DNA from: Myxococcales bacterium
Lineage (GTDB): Bacteria; Myxococcota_A; Polyangia; Palsa-1104
Direction: 5' to 3'
Length of the DNA: 36,335 nucleotides
NCBI GenBank assembly: GCA_028287105.1
Contig: JAQBQH010000069.1
Location: 1-36,335, forward strand
Program-made: the position numbers and the translations under genes
Shown here: piece after piece, positions 27,901 to 32,511 of the stretch
How positions within the stretch are numbered: position 1 is the first letter of the stretch
Layout: each line of letters begins with the position of its first letter
The notes under the pieces: generated by a model
The model's database searches: none
Told to the model about the DNA's origin: nothing
The model's input: only the letters and a program-made list of their open reading frames with translations

Positions 27901-30900
27901 CGGCGAAGAGCTTGAGGAACCAGCCATACGCGGCCGGCTTGTCCTTGAGCTGCTCCTCGGACAGCTGCGCGAGGCGGCGCATGCGCTCGACGCGCGGCTC
28001 CGATCCCTGCGTGTGACCGAGCTGGATCTCGAGCGCGCCGACGAGCTTGCGCGCGTCCTTGGCGCCTTCGTAGAGCGGGATGAGCGCCTCGGCGGCGGGC
28101 AGGTTGCTGGCGTCGAGCGAGAGCACCTTCTCGTAGGCGCGCATGGCGCGATCGGGCTTGCTCAGCCGGTCGCGATAGAGCTCGGCGATCTTGACGTTGA
28201 GGACGATCTTGGTGGCGTCGTCCTCGGTCTCCGCCTGCCGCTCGAGGACGCGGATGTACTCGTCGTACTTGTTCTGCGCGGCGTAGAACTTCTCCAGCTC
28301 GTCGAAGTTCTTCTGCTGCAGGTACAGCTTCTTGAGCGCGTCCTGGCCGCGCTTGTTCTCGGGCTCGACGTCGAGCAGCGCGCGCCACGCCTTGGTCGCG
28401 CGCTCCGGCTCGTTGACCTTGTCGGTGAACAGGATGCCGAGCTTCTGCAGCGCGGCGACCTTGCGCACGCGGTCGTCGATGAAGCGCGCCTGCGTCTCCA
28501 TGACGTCGGCGAGCTTGTCCCACATCTTCTCGCGCTCGTAGAGCTTCTCGAGCTCACCGAGGGCTTCGATGTGCGTCGGGTTCGAGTCGAGCACCTTCTG
28601 CCACAGCTCGATCGAGACCGACGGCTTCTTCAGCTTGTCCGAGGCGAGCTTGGCGACTTCGATGAACTTGTGGCTGCGCTCGGTGGGATCGGCGATGCGC
28701 TCGATCTCCTTCTGGTGCACACCGATCAGCTTTTCCCAGTCGCGCCGCTTCTCGTAGTTGGTCTTGAGGTAGGCGATGGCGGGCGGATTTCCGCTGTCGA
28801 GCTCCAGGACGCGCTCGTAGGCCTTGATGGCCTCGGCGACGTTCGAGAACTTCTCCTGGAACAGGCCCGCGATGCGCAGGTACAGCTCGACCTGCTCGGC
28901 CGGGTTCGACAGCGTCGGCGCCTTCTTCTGCAGCGCGCCGATGAGGTCGGGCCAACGCTTGGCCGTCTCGTAGTAGGCGGCGAGCGCGTCGAGCGCGCGC
29001 GCGTCACCGGGACGGAGCGCGAGGATCGCGTTGTAGGTCGCGCCGACCTGGGTCTCGAGCTTGAGGCGGGTGCGATAGATGTCGACCAACTCGTAGAGCA
29101 ACGCCACCTTCTCGTCGACGGTGGTGTCGGGAAGCTTTTCGACTTCCTCCTTCATCAGCTCGACCAGCGCGTTCCAACGCTCGGCCTTGTAGTAGACGCG
29201 CTGCAGCTCGCGCCGTGCGGTGCGCAAGGTCGGGTTGGCTTGAACGATCTTGCGCCAGGCCTCGATGCCCTTGTCGGGACCGCCCGCCTCGGCCTTGTGC
29301 GCGGCGTCCATCTGCGCGCGCACCTCGTCCGAGACCTTTTCGTCGCGCTGGGCGAGCCGCTCTTCCTTCGCTGGTTTCTCCGGCTTGTCGCCGACGGCGT
29401 CGGGCGTCCTGCCCGGCTCTTCGATCTTTTCCGCTCTGGGCTCGGGCTTCGGCGCCGGTGCGTCGGCGACCGGAAGGTCCTTCTTCTCCGAAGCCTTCTC
29501 GGAGGCGCGTACCTCGGGCTCGCTCACCGGCGTCGGCTCCTGCGACTTGTCGGGCGCGGCGGGCAGATCCTCGGGCGCCTCCTCGCGCGGCCTCTCGACG
29601 GGCTCCTCCGACTTGGCGCGCTGCTTCCGCTTGCCGTTGCTCTTCTCGGCGGCGGGCGCCTGCTGGGCGGCGGGCGCCGCGCTGGTGCCGTTCGCAGGAC
29701 CGTCGGTGCCGAGCGCCGCCATGAGCGCGCTGGCGCGCTGCTGCGTCGACGGCTTCTCCGCGCCTTCGGTGTCCTTCATGAACGCGTGCAGCTCTTCGGA
29801 GTCGGGATTGATGCGCTTGACCTGCTCGAAGTAGGCCTGCGCCTTCGACGAGTCGTGCATCTCCTTCCACGAGATGGTGCCGGCCTGCGCCGCCAGCATC
29901 GCCTGCTCGTCTTCGCCGAGGCCCGAGCGCAGCCCGAGGTCGGCGATGGCGAGGAGCTTGGCCCACTCGCCCTTCGGTCCGTCGATCTCGCGCAAGAAGC
30001 CGAACGCCGCGAGGTGTCCGAGGAACTGCGCGCCCTGCGACATGCCCTCGCCGTAATAGGCCTGCAGCGCCTTGCGGTAGAAGTGCGCCGAGCGCTCGAT
30101 GTCGTTCCAGCGCAGCGCCCACATCGATGCGAAGCGGCGATAGAGCTCCGCCTGCTCGCGCTCGTCGGCGCAGGCAAAAGCGCGGCTCTCGTGCAGCTTG
30201 ACGATCTCGTCGAAGCGCTTCTGCGAGCCGAGGGTGCCTTCGATGAGGAAGTTGGCCTGCTCGTGCTGCGGCTCGTTGGCCACGACCCGGTGCAGCGCCT
30301 CGAGGTAGGCCGGATCGGCCGGCACCTCCATGCGATAGATGCGCGCGACCCGCAGCATGATGCGCGCTGCCGTGCCCGAGTCCGCCTTCTCTGCCTGCTT
30401 GGCCAGCCGCTCGGCCTCGCCCAGCCAGTCGTCGCGATCGTAGTTGGCCGCGCTCAGCGCGTCCTTGACGTCGCCGTCGTCGGGGCGCGACTCCGCCGCC
30501 GAGGAGAGGTGCGGCAGCGCGGCGTCGCGCTTGCCCAGATCGAGCAGCGCAATGCCGAGCCGACCTTCCACTTCCGCCTTGCGTGCCGGATCGGTGGTGA
30601 CCTTGAGCTCGAGGCCGAGAAGCGTAGCGACCATCTCGAGGTTCCCCATCTCTCGATAGATCGCGCGCGCGCGCTCGAGCGCCCGGGCGTCGGAAGGCGA
30701 CAGCTTGAACGCCGCCTGGTAATGCACCATCGCGCGGTCTTTGCGGAGGAAGAGATCCTCGCAAAGCTGGCCAAGCTCGAACAGGCGCTGCGCCTTGACC
30801 TCTTTGGGCTCGAGCTGCTCGACCTCTCGCTCGAGCTCCTCGATCAAAGTCGGCCAGCTACGCGCCGTCCGCAACCGCTGTTTGATCTCCTGGCGGAGTT

Positions 30901-30904
30901 CCAT
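18935..30904 (-). CDS. gltI: Giant TPR protein, GltI/AgmK-like
   Basis: A 3989-residue protein without signal peptide or membrane segment, so probably cytoplasmic. Layout: N-terminal TPR helices (about 1-375); a charged Ala/Pro/Glu/Lys-rich linker (about 378-538); a very long array of 72-73-residue double-helical-hairpin TPR modules (about 540-3690); and a non-repetitive C-terminal domain (about 3700-3989) ending LRQHLGITIG. Size, repeat type and a position downstream of GltG- and GltE-like genes match GltI (AgmK) of the M. xanthus Agl-Glt gliding machinery, a cytoplasmic TPR protein of similar length. In that system it is thought to link the motor complex to cytoplasmic regulators. GAGGA lies upstream of the ATG. 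The symbol refers to gliding gltI, not glutamate transport. TPR call certain, orthology inferred. Confidence 0.8.
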   Translation of the reverse strand: MELRQEIKQRLRTARSWPTLIEELEREVEQLEPKEVKAQRLFELGQLCEDLFLRKDRAMVHYQAAFKLSPSDARALERARAIYREMGNLEMVATLLGLELKVTTDPARKAEVEGRLGIALLDLGKRDAALPHLSSAAESRPDDGDVKDALSAANYDRDDWLGEAERLAKQAEKADSGTAARIMLRVARIYRMEVPADPAYLEALHRVVANEPQHEQANFLIEGTLGSQKRFDEIVKLHESRAFACADEREQAELYRRFASMWALRWNDIERSAHFYRKALQAYYGEGMSQGAQFLGHLAAFGFLREIDGPKGEWAKLLAIADLGLRSGLGEDEQAMLAAQAGTISWKEMHDSSKAQAYFEQVKRINPDSEELHAFMKDTEGAEKPSTQQRASALMAALGTDGPANGTSAAPAAQQAPAAEKSNGKRKQRAKSEEPVERPREEAPEDLPAAPDKSQEPTPVSEPEVRASEKASEKKDLPVADAPAPKPEPRAEKIEEPGRTPDAVGDKPEKPAKEERLAQRDEKVSDEVRAQMDAAHKAEAGGPDKGIEAWRKIVQANPTLRTARRELQRVYYKAERWNALVELMKEEVEKLPDTTVDEKVALLYELVDIYRTRLKLETQVGATYNAILALRPGDARALDALAAYYETAKRWPDLIGALQKKAPTLSNPAEQVELYLRIAGLFQEKFSNVAEAIKAYERVLELDSGNPPAIAYLKTNYEKRRDWEKLIGVHQKEIERIADPTERSHKFIEVAKLASDKLKKPSVSIELWQKVLDSNPTHIEALGELEKLYEREKMWDKLADVMETQARFIDDRVRKVAALQKLGILFTDKVNEPERATKAWRALLDVEPENKRGQDALKKLYLQQKNFDELEKFYAAQNKYDEYIRVLERQAETEDDATKIVLNVKIAELYRDRLSKPDRAMRAYEKVLSLDASNLPAAEALIPLYEGAKDARKLVGALEIQLGHTQGSEPRVERMRRLAQLSEEQLKDKPAAYGWFLKLFAEDPRATGGPNAKDEIERLARETGGWAELVGAYEAAYGRAAGDKLALMMVVARVQEEELAEPDKALATNIEILKLDDNNGQAIAALERLYLRTERYGELLGIYEKKLRLESDKEAQKEIRYKVASIFELEIKDNDKAIGAYQDILKDSPDELQAYRALDRIYVATSNWKELSPVVQRELKLVPPGDTGAIVELKHRLGGLREQHLGDVKGAIDMYRDILDLEATHGGARQALERRLSDEENQLTAAAILEPIYERTEEWARLIEVHEIQLRREKTQSNRVSLLLRIGDLQSSKIGDGNKAFDAYARAFREDPASSTARNELERLAAINDSWAEFVSLYESAIEKLKPEGIEASLLRELLIKVAEAYDEKLEKPEKATEYFRRAQGIDPDDLTAIEALERLYTRNERWPELLEVYRKKVELSPEPSAREQIYFRMAYLWEEMLGNVDEAVATYKEVLGADSANVKALKALDRLYLGQKQWRALADNLTRQLQLTDDKPETIGLLVRLAALRERELGEVAAAVDTYRQVLDLDRDNDEALRALERLVTLHDHELQVATILEPIYKGRDEWQKLVATYEILVRHSMDPARKIELLHQIGDLYEMASEDVDAFRTYDRALREEPGLKETQTRLERLARTLDKWKELVALYDSVTEQVGKASGDVELQTQLLTRIAQIEETQLGDNDAAAAAYHRVLKVAPLQLDAANALEAIYLRTDAYTKLVDVVLQKVDIVSNVDEKKELLFKAAQIYEEVLENSDRAIDVYRQVLSLDENDRAAIDALERLYIRLERWEPLKDVYSKKAELATQPDDKKQMLFVLGQVYDRELKDLTRAIETYQTILDLDHEDVTAIQALDRLYQQAGRWYDLLQILEREVELSSSTGETVSLKHRIGQLWEKELKDLSRAVEAYRDVLKIDGTHEPTLVALDGLVHGEQEPVLAAKVLEPIFEAGGEWERLIDILDVMVRHSDDALGRVELLHRIADYYERRLDAPLDAFKAYGQALKEDSSNELTLGHLERLADQTKAWDELAASYEAELGKLLEVPRQVDMLLRVARVYEEELGQGERAIATYRRVVDAEAENKDAILALDRLYQSTERWSELADVLRREIRLARNDQEVVALQFRLGQLYEQNLRDVDSAIGVYDEILKADGGHGPTLAALELLFAEGVKQIEIAGILEPLYRIAEQWEKLVKIYEVQLEKLTSPEERLQLIQKIAETHEQRLVDQPSAFVWWAQAVREAPTSELAIDEVERLAAVCHTWDDLVGIYTQVLEERGDDADVQRFVLSRLARVYETELRDNPRAEEAYLQVLSIEPQDSDALAALDRIYEAGSMWQELADVLARRIGVTTATDEIIELYFRMGRVHAEALDNSGEAVKAYTAVLENDSRNRRALESLERVYFNGEQWAELYEVYQKMVDIAPGDDGMAECYARMAKIAQDGLGDRERAVDLWGRVIDLRGEDPTALGELANLYERAEQWRELVDVLDRTVRITHDPQEQIPLYQRLGRIWGEKLHRERNSLEAWQKVLEIDPTDIPALKALAAIYKQTQAWEELVETLHKLIDIGSASDMEPTELIELYAELGALQGEILMRPQEAIDAWQKVLRLNDRDFRALGALEQLFTQEARWEECIGVLEQKSNALDDPEVKVDVLLQAASVWEDKIGDRDRAGDVYERILALDAQNMTASVQLEQVYRAQGSWEKLIELLLARVEFTTDTVQRVAIFQSVAEIYEKEVNDQEGAFVVLQAAFRENYADQLVSGELERLATATNKWNDLLGEYTQVVQSIPDPAIAADLWVKIGRWYGEHLGHLDYAIASEQQALTLAPENTEALENLAGFYRKKSMWSELVSTLDKHSELVEEKDKKVELHLAMAELWAGPLGDQAQAVASYQSALEANPQTMPALDALDRMYRSSQQWPDLIEILAKKASVLEDTEEVIRLKHQIGQLFEERLGDGQRAIETYKEILSVDPQNIAALKALERLYEKTGDMEHYLDVLEQQLDVTGTDEERISLYERMAAAWEEQFRKPERAWEALEKILLINDRHEPTLQTLERLYRQERRAGELVETLRRHINAVNDPGVRIDLYAQMGQVYEEDLKDIDRAIEAYNDILSFDGDSNSALGALSRLYEKIEDWDRAIETSSRLVELTDDMGTRVELHQRVGRIYEERLRDPDTAEGRYADALSLDATYLPAMQSLTSLYQKRGDWLKAAQMMVRAEAMVGNALEKAKMLFEAGRIYREKLDNELSAGELFARVLDLDPEHVEAGEPLAEIYFRDEKYAELEPILDMLTRKADKKDNKELNQLYYRLARTADELGNGDKALKFYKLAYDLDSTFLPVLLGRAALLYRMEDWDGAFKIYQTILVHHRDSQKESEIVDIFYRLGNIKLKQGERKKALNMFEKALEIEATHRPTLQAVIELQQQANDWEAVIHAKRQLLSIAEEPEQVKLLDEIGDTYHKQLNNAQKAITAYLEALEVRPGNHVILHKVLDLYSETKQWKKAVEIINQIADLEKDPIRKGKYYHAAARILRDEVKSLDDSIDMFNQALDQYFANPDKITDANFAEYLKAFEAIDKICTGKKDFKTQERNYRKMLKRMPAAGHDNIKVALWHALGEIYRTRLKEFNGAIQAFEVAASLDPNNAARHEILAELYVMAGPDFSQKAVHEHMVLIKRDPFRVESYKALRKIYMETRQYDKAWCMCSALAFLQRADADETQFYEQYKQKGFVRAKARLTDEMWAKNLFHPEEDRFISNIFAAVYQAVALLKSGEHKQFGLKRKDKRDLATDQAVFSKVFNYVTQVLNVSPPEVYFRPEQQGGMQLANTKEKGLLIPSLVVGAELLQGRGDKELAFPLASYLTKMRPEHYLRLTIQTNTELGIAFLAAIKLVQPNFPIPANQAPTVDQYYQAMRSTVRPEWHEQLAIMVQRFIQTKGQIDLAKWSQSVDLTAHRAGFLISNDLALSARFIQMEPATVGGLSAKDKIKELVLYAISEEYFDLRQHLGITIG
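19835..29287 (-). repeat. Array of 72-73-residue TPR modules inside the giant gene
   Basis: The coding sequence repeats with a period near 216-219 bases. Each module follows the plan W-x-x-L-v-x-v-y-e, L-l-x-x-i-g-x-l-y-e-e-x-l-x-D, A-i-x-a-Y-x-x-v-L-x-l-d, A-l-x-a-L-e-r-L-y. Two neighbouring modules counted by hand are 72 and 73 residues long. Boundaries are approximate; roughly 40 modules would fit the array. Confidence 0.8.
24394..27160 (-). repeat. Multi-module super-repeats marked by LEPI/LEPL motifs
   Basis: Within the TPR array, a distinctive module beginning ILEPI, VLEPI or ILEPL occurs at residues about 1249, 1558, 1938 and 2171. Each is preceded by a shortened hairpin lacking the usual tryptophan and followed by an AF-x-x-[YW]-x-x-A-[FVL]-[RK]-E module and a [LV]ERLA turn. 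Spacings of about 309, 380 and 233 residues are near whole numbers of modules, suggesting growth by duplication of blocks of modules. Confidence 0.7.
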
Positions 30905-30958
30905 GTCGCGCTATCCTCACACACTCACAGGGGAATAAGGCGGAACAAAGCGGCGTCG

Positions 30959-30964
30959 GTTATA
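30959..30964 (-). promoter_or_regulatory. -10-like TATAAC upstream of the giant TPR gene
   Basis: On the minus strand TATAAC lies about 55 bases before the start codon in an AT-rich stretch. The 8-base context GTTATAAC is a palindrome. No good -35 is found at the usual spacing, so this is only a candidate. Confidence 0.3.
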
Positions 30965-30978
30965 ACATGAATCAAAAC

Positions 30979-31006
30979 AAAGTCGAAGGTCAAAAGTCGA
31001 GAGTCA
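30979..31006. repeat. Two tandem 14-base repeats
   Basis: AAAGTCGAAGGTCA (30979-30992) is followed directly by AAAGTCGAGAGTCA (30993-31006), 12 of 14 bases identical. It lies in the gap upstream of the giant gene. Function unknown; it may be a regulator site or slippage product. Confidence 0.7.
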
Positions 31007-31106
31007 ATAGGGAAACGGGCCGTCGCGACGGGCGTCGCAAGCGGCGGGTCATCCGGTCGGGCTGTGCAACGCGCGCGCGCGCCGCCAGCGACGGGGAGCG
31101 CTCCGA

Positions 31107-31949
31107 CTACGGCGCATCCAGGGCGTACATCTCGTCCTGCGCGGCCTTGGCCAGCTCCGGCCCCGCCTTCGACGAGTACCCCTTGATGAACTTGTCCAGC
31201 CACTCCTTGGCGTTCTTCTTGTCGTTCAGGAGCTTGTAGGTGTGGCCGATGTTGTAATAGGCGAGGTACAGCTCCGAGTTCAGCTGGACCGCCTTCTGGA
31301 ACTCTTTGATCGACTCCTCGTACTGCTTCTGCTTCTGCAGCGCTTCGGCCAGGCCCTGGTGCGCCTCGCCCTCGGAGTCGTTGGCGAGGATGGCGTTCTG
31401 GAACACCTGTGCCGCCTCTTTGTCGTAGTCGTTGTCGAGGTACATGTTGCCGAGCTTCAGGTAGGGCTGCACGAAGCGCGGATTGGCCTCGATGGCCTTG
31501 CGATACTCCGCATCCGCCTCGCGCAACTTGTCCTGCGACTGCAGCGTGACGCCCATCCGGTAGTGCGCCTTGTAGAGCTTGGGATCGATCTTCAGCGCCT
31601 TCTCGAACTCGGCCGAAGACTCTGCCACCTTGCCCTGCTCGTAGAGCGCGTTGCCGAGCTCATAGTGCAGCGCCGGATTCTCGGGATCGAGCCGCAGCGA
31701 CGAGCTGAACGCATCCGCCGCGTCGGACCACTTGCGCTGATCCTTATAGATGATCCCCATGTTGTAGAACGCCGCGGCGTTCGAAGGATCGATCATCGTG
31801 GCCTGCTTCAAATCGCGTATCGCCGAATCGAAGAGCTTCTGCCTCCCCGCCTCGACTCCCTTGTTCATCACTTCGATCGACTTGTTGTGCTCCTGGTTGC
31901 AACCCGCCGCACCGACGGCAACCAACGTCCACAAGATGACCTTGTTCAT
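31107..31949 (-). CDS. gltE: TPR lipoprotein, GltE/AglT-like
   Basis: A 280-residue lipoprotein (MNKVILWTLVAVGAAGC, Cys17) followed by TPR repeats over nearly its whole length. Clear ones are AAAFYNMGIIYKDQRKWSDAADAF, PALHYELGNALYEQGKVAESS, YKAHYRMGVTLQSQDKLREAD and YLAYYNIGHTYKLLNDKKNAK. It would sit in the outer or inner membrane and bind partners through the repeats. Gene order next to GltG-like and GltI-like genes and the opening CNQEHNKSIEVMNKGVEA suggest GltE (AglT), the TPR lipoprotein of the periplasmic/outer-membrane Glt complex in M. xanthus. I chose the ATG at 31949, directly before the signal peptide; an ATG four codons upstream is possible, and neither has a clear ribosome binding site. 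TPR lipoprotein firm, orthology moderate. Confidence 0.75.
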   Translation of the reverse strand: MNKVILWTLVAVGAAGCNQEHNKSIEVMNKGVEAGRQKLFDSAIRDLKQATMIDPSNAAAFYNMGIIYKDQRKWSDAADAFSSSLRLDPENPALHYELGNALYEQGKVAESSAEFEKALKIDPKLYKAHYRMGVTLQSQDKLREADAEYRKAIEANPRFVQPYLKLGNMYLDNDYDKEAAQVFQNAILANDSEGEAHQGLAEALQKQKQYEESIKEFQKAVQLNSELYLAYYNIGHTYKLLNDKKNAKEWLDKFIKGYSSKAGPELAKAAQDEMYALDAP

Positions 31950-32036
31950 GCGCGCGACCATATCACACGCAACTATTTCGCTCCACTGTCGATAAAGCAT
32001 CCATGCCCCAACCACCGCCCCCCTGCACCCGCCCGT

Positions 32037-32086
32037 TCCCGCTACCGCTACCGCTCCCGCTCCCGGTTTCCGCTACCCACTCCCGA
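32037..32086 (+). repeat. Left inverted-repeat arm of the four-helix-bundle unit
   Basis: A C-rich 50-base arm containing a degenerate six-base repeat (GCTACC twice, GCTCCC twice) and the shared core CGCTCCCGGTTTCC. It ends where the GAGGAGG ribosome binding site of the internal gene begins. Confidence 0.75.
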
Positions 32087-32101
32087 GGAGGCTTCCCTGC
32101 C

Positions 32102-32488
32102 ATGCGCTTCCCCCACGACCGACTCGACGCCTACGCCGCCGCTGCCGACTTCGTCGTCGCTGCCGACAAGATCGCCCTCTCGCTCCCACCCGGTCGCGGC
32201 TACATCGTCAACCAGCTGCGACGCGCGTCGTCGTCGATCCAGTCCAATCTCGCAGAGGGCGCCGGCGAGTTCAGTGCACCGGACAAGGCGAGATTCTACC
32301 GGTTCGCGTTGCGATCCGCGACGGAGTGCGCGGCGCATCTGGACCAGTGCAGGAACTTGGAGCTCTGCGACGCGAGGGTAGTGGAGGCGGCGAAGGAGTT
32401 GCTAGACCGGGTGATCGCGATGACCACCGGGTTGGTGAAGAGGTGGTCGCGCGAGTCGGGAGGGGGGAGGGGAAACCGGGAGCGGTAG
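32102..32488 (+). CDS. Four-helix-bundle protein (23S rRNA intervening-sequence family)
   Basis: A 128-residue helical protein. The pattern of RLDAYAAAADFVVAADKIA, VNQLRRASSSIQSNLAEGAGEF, KARFYRFALRSATECAAHLDQC and KELLDRVIAMTTGLVKRW matches the four-helix-bundle/S23 family (related to Avd proteins of diversity-generating retroelements). These proteins form pentameric barrels with positive surfaces and may bind nucleic acid. GAGGAGG lies 11-12 bases before the ATG at 32102; the longer open frame upstream is only low-complexity translation of the left repeat. The last 11 or so codons (Gly/Arg-rich) are encoded by the right repeat arm. It is the only plus-strand gene in the right half of the window. 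Confidence 0.85.
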   Translation: MRFPHDRLDAYAAAADFVVAADKIALSLPPGRGYIVNQLRRASSSIQSNLAEGAGEFSAPDKARFYRFALRSATECAAHLDQCRNLELCDARVVEAAKELLDRVIAMTTGLVKRWSRESGGGRGNRER

Positions 32489-32505
32489 CGGGTGCGGTAG
32501 CGGGA
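32456..32505 (-). repeat. Right inverted-repeat arm of the four-helix-bundle unit
   Basis: The reverse complement of this 50-base G-rich segment matches the left arm at 44 of 50 positions, including the 14-base core CGCTCCCGGTTTCC. It covers the last codons and stop of the four-helix-bundle gene. Confidence 0.75.
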
Positions 32506-32511
32506 CGAGAG

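Larger units (their letters stand above)
30905..31106. other. 202-bp gap between gltE-like and gltI-like genes
   Basis: Noticeably richer in A/T than its surroundings on the gltI-like side. It holds a GAGGA ribosome binding site for the giant gene, a -10-like TATAAC on the minus strand, and a pair of 14-base tandem repeats. No gene is supported. Confidence 0.6.
32037..32505 (+). mobile_element. Inverted-repeat-bounded unit carrying a four-helix-bundle gene
   Basis: A 469-bp unit with 50-bp imperfect terminal inverted repeats (44 of 50 positions pair without gaps) and one gene. It lies in the opposite orientation between two minus-strand Glt-like genes and ends seven bases from the gltG-like stop codon. 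Four-helix-bundle proteins of this family are best known from intervening sequences in 23S rRNA, which also have complementary ends. No transposase is present. That this is a mobile unit is inference; no target-site duplication was established. Confidence 0.5.

Noticed and set aside
18935-30904. DNA-level repeats in the giant gene considered as CRISPR or satellite DNA
   Set aside because: The period is about 216-219 bases, in frame and degenerate at the DNA level, so it reflects protein repeats.
27107-30970. Plus-strand open frame of 1287 codons, antisense to the giant gene
   Set aside because: Same mirror composition; no ribosome binding site or domain. The opposite strand codes a convincing TPR protein throughout.
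32003-32101. Longer N-terminus of the four-helix-bundle protein
   Set aside because: It translates the left inverted repeat as Pro/Leu-rich sequence; the ATG at 32102 has a good GAGGAGG upstream and starts the family domain.
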